Positions 1 through 9,400 of a DNA stretch of 64,000 nt are shown piece by piece. Position 1 is the first letter of the stretch. The number at the start of each line of letters is the position of its first letter. The position numbers were made by a program, and so were the translations under genes. The notes under the pieces are model-generated. The model made no database searches. It had not been told where the DNA came from and worked only from the letters and a program-made list of their open reading frames with translations. The stretch comes from Vulgatibacter incomptus (GTDB lineage Bacteria > Myxococcota > Myxococcia > Myxococcales > Vulgatibacteraceae), in contig NZ_CP012332.1 in NCBI RefSeq assembly GCF_001263175.1, positions 62,001 through 126,000 on the forward strand, given 5' to 3'.

Positions 1-2
1 TC

Positions 3-3000
3 TGCACCGTTGGTGATGTCTGCAACGAGGTCGGCGAGTGCGTCGGCAAGCTCCCCAACGACTGCGGCCTCGAGGCCACCGACTGCAGCGAGGTCTCCTG
101 CGACGAGCTGAGCGCGAGCTGCTCCCTGGTTCCCTTCGCCGATGGCACGAGCTGCGAATCTGGCGACCTCTGCGAGATCGCGGCCTGCCAGGCCGGCGAA
201 TGCGTGGTCACGCCGAAGGACTGCTCCGCGATGGGCTCGGCTTGCACGGCCGGCATCTGCGATCCGGTCGACGGCTCCTGCGGCGCCGAGCCTCTGGACA
301 TGGGTACGTCCTGTGACCTCGCCGGGCTCGGTCAGTGCGAGGTGGCGGCCTGCGACGGCGCCGGCTCCTGTCTCGCCGAGCCCCTCGACGCGGGCACGTC
401 GTGTTCGCTCGCCGGCCTTGGCCAGTGCCAGTTCGCCGCCTGCGACGGCGCCGGTGCCTGCGAGGCAGAGGCACGCCCCGCCGGGACTGCGTGCTCGCTC
501 GGCGGCCTCGGGCAGTGCCAGACCGCCGCCTGCGATTCGGCCGGCGCGTGTGCGGCACAGAACGTGTCCGACGGGACCGCTTGCAACGACGGCGACCGGT
601 GCACCTTCGCGGATGCCTGCATGGCCGGCTCCTGCGCAGGCACGTACGACGGTCCTGCCTGCATGGCAGCTGCGACTCTCTACCTCGAGGGCTTCGAGGA
701 CTGCGCCAGCTCCGGCTGGACTCTCGCTGGCGAGTGGGAGTGCGGGACGCCGACCTCGGGTCCGAATCAGGCCCGCACCGGCACCGGCGTCGTCGCGACG
801 AAGCTCGCGGGCACCTACGGAAACAACGCCAGCTTCGCGACGTCCACGGCGACCTCTCCGGTCATCGATCTGAGCGGTGCCTCGAGCCCCGTCCTCGCCT
901 TCTGGGTATGGATGCATACCGAGGGCAACTCGCCCTACGACGGATTCAACGTGAAGGTCCGCCGTGCAGGCGAGACCGGATTCACGCTGGCGGACGACGT
1001 CTCGCCGTCCTACCGCGGGGTGATCGACTCGCAGCCCGCCTGGGTCGGCTACGACCGGAACTTTGGCTGGCGGCGGTTCGCCGTAAATCTGAGCGCCTTC
1101 GCCGGCGACTCGATCGAGGTGCAGTTCGGCTTCCGAAGCGATGGCAGCGGGGCCTACGACGGGGTCTTCATCGACGATCTCTCGGTCGCCGAAGACGTCG
1201 CGGATTCCGTCGCGATCCTTCCGAATGGCCTCCCCCGTGCAACCGTCGGCCATTCCTTTGCGGCGAACCTCAACCGGGCCGGCGGATCGAACGCCGTCTC
1301 CTGGAGCATCGTCGGCGGCGCGAACCACGACTGGATCGCTATCGACTCCTCGACGGGCGTGCTCTCCGGCGTGCCTTCGGTCTCGAACGTGGGTCCCGTC
1401 TCCGTCACCGTCCGCGTCGAGGACGGCATCCTGTCGCTGAACTCTGCCGAGGCGACCCTGACCACCTCGGTCGAGGATCCGGGAGCGCTCCTCCTCTACC
1501 GCAGCGATCTCGAGGGTGATTGCTCGAGCTGGACGCTCGGCGGCGACTGGGAGTGCGGGACGCCCACGAAGGTTGGGCCCCCGGGGGCCCTTTCGGGCGA
1601 GACCTGCCTCGCGACCCGCCTGTCCTCGGATTACAGCTCCAGCCAGAACTACGACACGGCCACCGCGACCTCGCCTTTGATCGACCTGACCCAAGCGAGC
1701 CATCCGCTGCTCCGCTTCTGGGCCTGGGTCAGGACCGAATCGTCGGGAACCTCGTACTACGACGCGTTCAACGTCAAGGTGAGCACCAACGGAACCTCCT
1801 TCAGCCTCCTCACGGCAGTCGACCCTCCCTACACTGGCACGGTCAACAGCGAGCAGGCATGGTCGGGCGACCTCGTCGCCTTCGGCTGGAGGGAGTACCA
1901 GGCCGATCTCAGCGAGTACGCAGGCCAGAGCGTGAGCCTGCGTTTCGCCTTCCGGAGCGACTCGAGCGGCAATCTCGAGGGCGTCTACATCGATGACATC
2001 TCCATCGTCGAGGCGGCGGCCAATCCTGTCTCGATCGCCACTCCCGTGCTCCCTGACGGCACCAGCGGCCGACGGTACCTCGCCAGCATGAGGAAGATCG
2101 GCGGCTCGAACGAGTCGAGCTGGAGCATCGTCGGCGGTTCGAACCACGAATGGCTCTCGATCGACGCCGCGACCGGCGCCCTCTCGGGAACCCCGGCCAC
2201 GTCGAACGAAGGCCCGGTCCACCTTCAGGTTCGGGTCGAGGAGCCTCTCAACCCGTCGAACTTCGCGGTGGCCGAGTACGACTTCGAGGTCCGGGCCCCC
2301 ATTCCCGGCGTCTACCTCGACGAATCCTTCGTGAACTGCGCCGCCTGGACCATGAGCAGCGATTGGCAGTGCGGGGAGCCAAGCAACGTAGGGCCGGCCG
2401 CGTGCCACTCGCCGGGCGGTTGCATCGCAACGAACATGTCCGGGGACTATACGAACAACATGGCCTGGGCCTCCGCCATCGCCACGTCGCCGGTGATCGA
2501 CCTCACCGACGCGACGGATCCGAAGTTCACCTTCTGGGCCTGGATCCGAACCGAGTCGGGCAACGACGCGTTCAACGTGAAAATCAGCCGGAACGGCGGC
2601 CCGTTCACGGTCCCGACCTCGGCGCAGGTCTCGCCCGCGTATTACACGAGCCTCATCGCGAGCGAGAACGGCTGGTCCGGCGACCTCTCCAGCTGGCGGC
2701 CGTACGCCATCGACATCTCCTCGTACACGGGTTCCACGATCCAGGTTCGGCTCGCGTTCAGGAGCGACGGCAGCCTCGTCTATCCCGGCGTCTACGTCGA
2801 CGACCTGTCGGTGACGGAACGGTATAGGGATCCGCTCTCGATCACGACGTCTCCGAACCTCGGCAGGACCTTCGTCGATCAGCCGTTCGTCGCCGTGCTG
2901 GCCCGAACCGGAGGTTCCCGTGAGGCGACCTGGTCGCTCGTCGACGCTCCGGCGTGGATGGAGATCAATCCGGCGACGGGCGTCGTCTCCGGAACGCCCA

Positions 3001-6000
3001 CGGCGAGCGAAATCGGGCCGCACACGTTCACGGCGCGCGTCGAGGAGCCGCAGTTCCCGGAGAACTTCGCCGAGGTGGAGTTCCAGGTGGTGGTCGCCGA
3101 GCTCGGGGCCGGGCAGTATGCCGACACCGATTTCGACGCGAGCCCCAGCGGCTGGACGCTCCGCGGTGAGTGGGAGTGGGGCACGCCGTCCAGCGTCGGA
3201 CCGTCGAGCTGCCATTCGGGCAGCGGCTGCATCGCGACTCGGATCGCCAGCAACTACGGCAACGACGCCGCGTACGACACGTCGACCGCGGACTCCCCGC
3301 CCATCGTCCTCGCGGGAGCCACCGAGCCGATGGTGGTCTCGTTCTGGGCCTGGAGCCACACCGAGGCGGGCTACGACGGCTTCAACCTGAAGGTCAGCAA
3401 CGACGGCGGTGTCACCTACGTGCCGGTGACGGACGTGAGCCCGGTGTACGACGGGACGGTCGATTCCCAGCAGGCGTGGAGCGGCAACAAGTCCGCGAGC
3501 GGCTGGCAGAAGATCAGGGCACGGCTCCCTGCCTCGTACACGGGAGAGACGATTCGACTCCGCTTCGCGTTCCGCTCCGACGGCAGCTCGAACTACGCGG
3601 GCGTCTACATCGACGACGTCATGGTCCAGCAGGAGTCGACCGATCCCCTCGAGATCGTCACGACCCGCCTCAACAACGGCCTCCCCGGTATCCCCTGGAT
3701 GGGGAGGCTCGCGAAGAGCGGCGGATCGACGGCCTCGACCTGGAGCCTCGTGAGCGGTCCCTCGTGGATGCAGATCGACCCGCAGACCGGCCTGCTCTCG
3801 GGGACTCCGCCTGCCCTGGCCACCCATTCCGTGACGGTCCGGGTCTCCGAGCCGGCCACACCCGCCAACTTCGCGGAAGCGACGTTCTCGCTCGACATCC
3901 TCTCGCCGCCGACCGAACCCTACTACGAGGCGGATTTCACCTCCGACGGCGGGTGGACGGTGGCCGGCGAGTGGCAGCGTGGGGTCCCCACGAGCGGGCC
4001 CGGCGCCTGCCGCTCGGGCGGGGAATGCCTCGCCACGCGGCTCGCTGGAAACTACGGCAACGACGCGACCTGGGCGGGTTCGATCGCAACCTCGCCGACG
4101 ATCGATCTCTCACAAACGGTGGAGCCGCTCGTCACGTTCTGGGCCTGGGTCAAGACCGAGGGGCCGAACTGGGACGCGTTCAACCTGAAGATCAGCCGCG
4201 ACGGCGGGCCGTTCGAGCTGCCCGCTGCCGCCCAGGTGTCGCCGGGCTACACCGGGTCCCCCGACGGGCAGCTCGGGTGGGGCGGCGATCTGACCCCGTG
4301 GCGCCGTTACGTGGTCGACATCTCGGCCTACGCCGGATCGACGATCCAGCTCCGTTTCGCGTTCCGCAGCGACGGCGGCGGAACCGACGCGGGCGTGTAC
4401 ATCGACGACCTCGCGATCTCGACGGCCGGGATGAACCCGCTGTCGATCGAGGGCAACCTTCCCGCGGTCGTGTCCGTCGGGATGCCGCTCGTCGCCACCT
4501 TCGAGCGTGACGGCGGATCCTCGGCAGCACAGTGGACGTTCACTCCGCTTCAGAACGCCTCCTGGCTCACCTTCGATCCCATCCGCCAGGCGATCTCCGG
4601 CACACCGACCGCCGCCGACGTTGGCCCCGTCTCGTTCATGCTCCGCCTGGAGGAGCCGGCGTTCCCATCGAACTTCGCCGAAGAGTCCTTCGAGTTCGAG
4701 GTCGTGTCCCTCCCGCCGGGCGTTGCGTTCAGCGATGACTTCGAGGGCCCCGCAAGTTGGACGCTCCGAGGGGACTGGGAGCTCGGCACCCCGAGCAACG
4801 TCGGGCCTGCATCCTGCCACTCGGGTTCGACCTGCCTCGCCACGAAGCTCTCGCAGAACGCCTCCCCGAGCATGTCGATCACCGGTAACTACGTCGAATC
4901 GCCGCCGATGATGGTTCCCGCGGGGGCTCCCTCGAAGCTCGCCTTCTGGGCGTGGATCGAGACCTCCAACGCTCGGTTGAATTGGTTCCAGGCTCAGATC
5001 CTGGGAGATTCCTACGAAGTCCCGGCTGCCGCCGCGGTCTCGCCGGCCTACGTGAACTCGTCGAACAGCGGCGCCTGGGGCGGTGATCTGAGCCAGCTCG
5101 GATGGCGAAAGTACTCGATCGATCTGTCGGCCTACGCAGGTCAGACGATCCGGGTGGCGTTCATCTTGAGCACCTCGAGCGGTTACATCGGCGCAGGCGC
5201 CTACGTCGACGACGTGACAATCGAGTGGGCGGATCAGGTCGGGCCGTCCATCGTCGAGGACATGCTCGCGAGCGCCTACGTGGGCGTGCCGTACACCCAG
5301 CGGATGTTCCGCACCGTGGGGCCGGCGGCCGTCACCTGGAGCATCGCCGGGGGCGTGAACCACACGTGGCTCACGATCGATCCGACGACCGGCGTGCTCA
5401 CGGGGACCCCGGGCCTTGGCGACATCGGCCCGGTCTCGGTGGTTGTGCGGGCGGAGGATCCCAACGATCCGGACGCGGCCGACGAGAGGGAGCTCGTCTT
5501 CGAGGTGAGCGGAGCGGAGGTCTACTTCGCCACCGGCTTCGAGGGCGCCTGCCCCAACGACTGGGTGCTGACGGGCGACTGGGAGTGCGGCACGCCGAGC
5601 TCGGTGGGCCCCGCGACTGCGTTCGGAGGCAACCAGTGCATTGCCACGAAGATCGCGGGCAACTACTCCAACGACCGCACCTACGCGGGCTCGAACGCGA
5701 CGTCCCCGGACATCGACCTGACGAGCGCCATTTCGCCCGTCCTCTGGTTCCGGATGTGGACGTACACCGAGGGCAGCACCTACGACGGCGCCAACGTGAA
5801 GGTGTCGGCGAGCGGTGGAACCTTCGCTCTGCTGGCCGACCCGGACCCCGCTTATGTGTTCACCATCAAGAGCGAGCGCGCCTGGGGTGGCGAGCACAGC
5901 GGGTCGGGTTGGCGGCTCGTCCGGGTCGACCTGTCGGACTACGTTGGAGAGGTGGTGCGGCTCCAGTTCGGGAACGCCAGCGACGGCTCGGGCGTGTACC

Positions 6001-6044
6001 CCGGCGTCTACATCGATGACCTGGTGGTCGTCGAGGCCGACTGA
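3..6044 (+). CDS. Giant cysteine-rich MAM/He_PIG repeat protein, copy 1 (5' truncated by window edge)
   Basis: The frame is open from the first bases, so start, signal peptide and Gly linker lie outside the window; 2013 residues are visible. Codons before the first internal ATG/GTG match the Cys-rich stalk of the next copy, which shows that the gene really begins upstream. Order seen: EGF/disintegrin-like Cys motifs, three 30-residue repeats of type GTSC..LAGLGQC..AACD.AG.C, then seven jelly-roll units (each with a GW-L-GEW-x-CGTP opening, a DGFNVKV core and a GVYIDDL end) separated by six Ig-like units with the He_PIG signature (WLSIDP.TG.LSGTP..GP). Units 4 to 6 have lost the Cys of CGTP. 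The protein ends directly after the last YIDDLVVVEAD, with no sorting tag. By comparison with its neighbours it is probably an outer-surface lipoprotein for adhesion or substrate binding; no catalytic motif is visible. Function is inferred from domains only. Confidence 0.85.
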   Translation, partial: CTVGDVCNEVGECVGKLPNDCGLEATDCSEVSCDELSASCSLVPFADGTSCESGDLCEIAACQAGECVVTPKDCSAMGSACTAGICDPVDGSCGAEPLDMGTSCDLAGLGQCEVAACDGAGSCLAEPLDAGTSCSLAGLGQCQFAACDGAGACEAEARPAGTACSLGGLGQCQTAACDSAGACAAQNVSDGTACNDGDRCTFADACMAGSCAGTYDGPACMAAATLYLEGFEDCASSGWTLAGEWECGTPTSGPNQARTGTGVVATKLAGTYGNNASFATSTATSPVIDLSGASSPVLAFWVWMHTEGNSPYDGFNVKVRRAGETGFTLADDVSPSYRGVIDSQPAWVGYDRNFGWRRFAVNLSAFAGDSIEVQFGFRSDGSGAYDGVFIDDLSVAEDVADSVAILPNGLPRATVGHSFAANLNRAGGSNAVSWSIVGGANHDWIAIDSSTGVLSGVPSVSNVGPVSVTVRVEDGILSLNSAEATLTTSVEDPGALLLYRSDLEGDCSSWTLGGDWECGTPTKVGPPGALSGETCLATRLSSDYSSSQNYDTATATSPLIDLTQASHPLLRFWAWVRTESSGTSYYDAFNVKVSTNGTSFSLLTAVDPPYTGTVNSEQAWSGDLVAFGWREYQADLSEYAGQSVSLRFAFRSDSSGNLEGVYIDDISIVEAAANPVSIATPVLPDGTSGRRYLASMRKIGGSNESSWSIVGGSNHEWLSIDAATGALSGTPATSNEGPVHLQVRVEEPLNPSNFAVAEYDFEVRAPIPGVYLDESFVNCAAWTMSSDWQCGEPSNVGPAACHSPGGCIATNMSGDYTNNMAWASAIATSPVIDLTDATDPKFTFWAWIRTESGNDAFNVKISRNGGPFTVPTSAQVSPAYYTSLIASENGWSGDLSSWRPYAIDISSYTGSTIQVRLAFRSDGSLVYPGVYVDDLSVTERYRDPLSITTSPNLGRTFVDQPFVAVLARTGGSREATWSLVDAPAWMEINPATGVVSGTPTASEIGPHTFTARVEEPQFPENFAEVEFQVVVAELGAGQYADTDFDASPSGWTLRGEWEWGTPSSVGPSSCHSGSGCIATRIASNYGNDAAYDTSTADSPPIVLAGATEPMVVSFWAWSHTEAGYDGFNLKVSNDGGVTYVPVTDVSPVYDGTVDSQQAWSGNKSASGWQKIRARLPASYTGETIRLRFAFRSDGSSNYAGVYIDDVMVQQESTDPLEIVTTRLNNGLPGIPWMGRLAKSGGSTASTWSLVSGPSWMQIDPQTGLLSGTPPALATHSVTVRVSEPATPANFAEATFSLDILSPPTEPYYEADFTSDGGWTVAGEWQRGVPTSGPGACRSGGECLATRLAGNYGNDATWAGSIATSPTIDLSQTVEPLVTFWAWVKTEGPNWDAFNLKISRDGGPFELPAAAQVSPGYTGSPDGQLGWGGDLTPWRRYVVDISAYAGSTIQLRFAFRSDGGGTDAGVYIDDLAISTAGMNPLSIEGNLPAVVSVGMPLVATFERDGGSSAAQWTFTPLQNASWLTFDPIRQAISGTPTAADVGPVSFMLRLEEPAFPSNFAEESFEFEVVSLPPGVAFSDDFEGPASWTLRGDWELGTPSNVGPASCHSGSTCLATKLSQNASPSMSITGNYVESPPMMVPAGAPSKLAFWAWIETSNARLNWFQAQILGDSYEVPAAAAVSPAYVNSSNSGAWGGDLSQLGWRKYSIDLSAYAGQTIRVAFILSTSSGYIGAGAYVDDVTIEWADQVGPSIVEDMLASAYVGVPYTQRMFRTVGPAAVTWSIAGGVNHTWLTIDPTTGVLTGTPGLGDIGPVSVVVRAEDPNDPDAADERELVFEVSGAEVYFATGFEGACPNDWVLTGDWECGTPSSVGPATAFGGNQCIATKIAGNYSNDRTYAGSNATSPDIDLTSAISPVLWFRMWTYTEGSTYDGANVKVSASGGTFALLADPDPAYVFTIKSERAWGGEHSGSGWRLVRVDLSDYVGEVVRLQFGNASDGSGVYPGVYIDDLVVVEAD

Positions 6045-6130
6045 GGTCGTCGCTTGAGCGCGGGGTGCGCTAGAGGGAATCGGTCCGGATGCGGTTGGGG
6101 CTGATTCCTTCCCGCGCCCCGCGGTAGGGA

Positions 6131-6163
6131 CCGAGGCGCTGCCGATGATCGGCGGCGCCTCGG
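6131..6163 (+). terminator. Hairpin downstream of copy 1
   Basis: A 15-bp stem (CCGAGGCGCTGCCGA pairing with TCGGCGGCGCCTCGG, one G-T pair) with a 3-nt loop lies 87 nt after the stop. There is no T-run, so it may be an RNA 3'-end stabiliser or attenuator rather than a classical terminator. It is the diverged counterpart of the GGGGCGCTGCC hairpins after copies 2 to 4. Confidence 0.5.
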
Positions 6164-6365
6164 CGCAGGAGGGGTTGGGATCGATGCGTAATTCTTTCCC
6201 CGTTTCGATCGGACGCCCCTACATTGCGAACGAACACTTCGGAAACTGTCAGATAATTGCTATGGCGCCATAATGTTGAAGCACAAAGCATTTGTTGGGC
6301 TTGGCTGGTAAGTTGCCGGTATTGCTGGGGTATTCTCCCGGGTTCCCGTCCCTGTTGTTTGCGGT

Positions 6366-6406
6366 CAAACGTTTGGGCTTGCAGTGGGATGCAATCCATC
6401 TATCGT
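6366..6406 (+). promoter_or_regulatory. Promoter with palindromic operator candidate, copy 2
   Basis: CAAACGTTTG (6366-6375) is a perfect 10-bp palindrome. It is followed by TTGCAG (6379-6384), a 16-nt spacer and TATCGT (6401-6406). The same order and spacing recur before copies 3 and 4, which is the main support. The start codon lies about 60 nt past the -10 box. Confidence 0.5.
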
Positions 6407-6426
6407 CCGTGACCATCCGTATGAAT

Positions 6427-6447
6427 CCCGACTTTTGATCCGTCGGG
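6427..6447 (+). promoter_or_regulatory. 5'UTR hairpin before the RBS of copy 2
   Basis: CCCGAC (6427-6432) pairs with GTCGGG (6442-6447) over a 9-nt loop, ending 6 nt before the GGAGG ribosome-binding site (6454-6458). Copies 3 and 4 have a hairpin at the same place with a different stem sequence, so the structure rather than the sequence is kept. Confidence 0.45.
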
Positions 6448-6467
6448 CTGGCTGGAGGTATTCGACG

Positions 6468-9400
6468 ATGCGTGGGTTGTTGGCGGTCCTATCGTTGCAC
6501 CCGGTCCGATCGTGGACGCTGGCGAGCTTGCTGGCGTTTTCGGTCGCTGCCTGTGGCGGTGACGTTGGATCCGAAGAAGGCAAGGGCGGTAGCGGCGGCG
6601 GGGGAACCGGCGGCGTTTCCGAGGGCGGCACCGGCGGCACGGCCGGCGAAGGCACTGGCGGCACGGGTGGCAAGCCCGCCGAAGGCACCGGCGGCACTGG
6701 CGGTAATGCCGGCGAGGGCACCGGCGGCACGGGTGGCAATGCCGGCGAGGGCACCGGCGGCACCGGCGGCGACGCGGGCGAGGGCGGCACCGGCGGCACC
6801 GGCGGCGGCGATCCGACGCAGTGCGCCGAGGACGCGGATTGTGCCGGGCTCGCGGTAGAACAGTGCGTTGTCGCGGTCTGCAACGACGGCAGGTACGAAG
6901 GTCCGATCGACTCCTGCGTCCTGGTCCAGGCAGAGGTCGGCGCGGCCTGTGACGACGGCCTCTTCTGCACCGTTGGCGACGCCTGCAACTTGGTCGGCGA
7001 GTGCGTCGGCAAGACTCCCAACGATTGCGGTCTCGAGGCCACCGACTGCAGCGACGTCTCCTGCGACGAGCTGACCGCGACCTGCTCCATGGTCCCCGTT
7101 GCCGACGGCACGAGCTGCGAGGGCGGCGACGTTTGTGAGATCGCGGCCTGCCAGGCCGGCGAATGCGTGGTCGCGCCGAAGGACTGCTCCGCGATGGGCT
7201 CGTCCTGCTCGGCCGGCACCTGCGATCCCGTCGATGGCTCGTGTGTCGCCGAGCCTTTCGACATGGGTACCTCCTGTACGCTCGCCGGGATCGGTCAGTG
7301 CGAGGTCGCTGCCTGTGACGGCGTCGGCGCCTGTGTGGCCGAGCCTCTCGGCGCGGGCACCTCCTGTACGCTGGCTGGGCTCGGGCAGTGCGAAGTGGCG
7401 GCCTGCAATGGCGCCGGCTCGTGCGCCGCGGAGAACCGTCCCGCCGGGACCGCGTGCTCGATCGCGGGCCTCGGGCAGTGCCAGACCGCCTCCTGCGATT
7501 CGGCGGGCGCGTGCGCGCCGCAGAACCTGGCAGACGGGACCGCTTGCAACGACGGCAACAGGTGCACCGTGGCGGACGCCTGTGTCTCCGGCTCCTGCTC
7601 GGGAACCTACGACGGGCCGGCTTGCCTGGCGGCTGCGACCTATCTCACCGAGGGTTTCGAGAACTGCGTCGCCTCCGGCTGGACCTTCGCGGGCGAATGG
7701 CAGTGCGGTACGCCGACCTCGGGGCCGAACGCGGCCCGCACTGGCACGGGTGCCTTCGCGACGAAGCTCGCGGGCGAGTACGGCAACAATGCGACCTTTG
7801 CGACCTCCACCGCCACCTCGGCGCCCATCGACCTCGGCAACGCGTCGAGCCCCGTCCTGTCGTTCTGGGCCTGGGTCAACTCCGAAGGCTCTTCGACGCT
7901 CTACGACGGATTCAACCTCAAGGTCCGCCGCTCGGGTGAGACCAACTTCACGCTGGCTACCGCCGTGACGCCCGCCTACAGGGCCTCGATCGGTACGCCC
8001 TCCGAGCTGGCCTGGGGCGGTCTGTTCGCATCGCTCGGATGGCAGCTGTACACCGTGGACCTGAGCCAGTACGCGGGGGATACGATCGAGCTTCGTTTCG
8101 GCTTCCGCAGCGACGGCAGCACCACCTACGAGGGGATCTACATCGACGACATCTCGATCGCGGAGGTCGATGCGCTTCCGCTCTCCTTGATCGACCGGGC
8201 TCTCCCCCTCGCCTACGTGGGTCACAGCTTCAGCACGCAGCCCAGCCGGCGTGGCGGCGGCCCCAACGTCTCCTGGACCATCGTCGATGGCGTGAACCAC
8301 GGCTGGCTGAGCATCGATCCCGCCACCGGCATGCTGTCGGGAACGCCGACGTCGGCCGACTCGGGTCCCGTCTCCATCACGGTCCGCGTCACGTCCTCGG
8401 AGCTCCTGGCCAACTTCGCGGAGAGGACCTATTCCACCCGGGTGGACGATCTCGGCTCGAACCTCCTCTACTTCAACGATCTCGAAGGGGACTGCTCGAA
8501 CTGGACGCTCGGTGGGGACTGGCAGTGCGGAACGCCCTCGATTGTCGGGCCCTCCGCCGCATTCTCCGGTTCAAACCTTCTGGCGACCCGCCTGAACGCG
8601 AACTACAACAACGATCAGACGTTCGCGACGACCAAGGCGACTTCGCCGGCCATCGACCTCACCCAGGCGAGCCATCCAAGGCTGAGGTTCTGGGCGTGGA
8701 TGAAGACCGAGTCGTGCTGCGACGGATTCAACGTCAAGGCGAGCACCGACGGCACCACCCTCGTGCCGCTGACGAACACCAATCCTGAGTTCACCGCGAC
8801 GATCGACAGCCAGGATGCGTGGTCGGGAGACAGCTCGGGCTGGAGGATGTACGAGGCGGATCTCGGAGCCTTCGCTGGCGAGACCGTCTTCCTGACCTTC
8901 GCCTTCCGGAGCGACACCAGCATCGTCGACGCGGGCATCTACATCGACGACATCGCGATCTACGAGTCCGCAATCAATCCTCTCTCGATCGTCGCAACCG
9001 GTTTGGCCGACGCTCGCCTCGGTTCCTCCTACCTGGCTCGGCTCGCCAGGCGCGGTGGCTCGAATGGCGCGGTGTGGAGCATCGTCAGCGGCACGAACCA
9101 TGGCTGGCTCTCGATCGATCCCGTCACCGGCGCCCTTTCCGGCACGCCGGCTGCCTCCAACTCGGGACCGGTCCAGATCAGGGTCCGGCTCGAGGAGACG
9201 TTGGTTCCCTCGAACTTCGCAGTGGCCGATTTCGACTTCGCGGTCGTCGAGCCCCGTCCCTTCGGTATCCTCTTCGCCGACGACTTCTCGAACTGCTCCG
9301 CAGGATGGACTCTCAACTCGGATTGGCAGTGCGGCACTCCGAGCGCCGTTGGGCCGGCCACCTGCCATTCGGAGCCCGGCTGCCTCGCCACCAACCTCAC

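Larger units (their letters stand above)
6045..6467 (+). other. Intergenic region between copies 1 and 2
   Basis: 423 bases without a credible gene. It carries the hairpin after copy 1, a locally AT-richer stretch around 6190-6310 with the 12-bp palindrome TATGGCGCCATA (6261-6272) overlapping a CATAATGTT box (6269-6277), and then the promoter and 5'UTR hairpin of copy 2. The box recurs at the same distance before copies 3 and 4. Confidence 0.6.

Noticed and set aside
6301-6317. TTGGCTGGTAAGTTGCC, a good sigma-54 promoter match before copy 2
   Set aside because: No match at the equivalent place before copies 3 and 4, and the conserved TTGCAG-N16-TATC boxes explain all three; probably chance.
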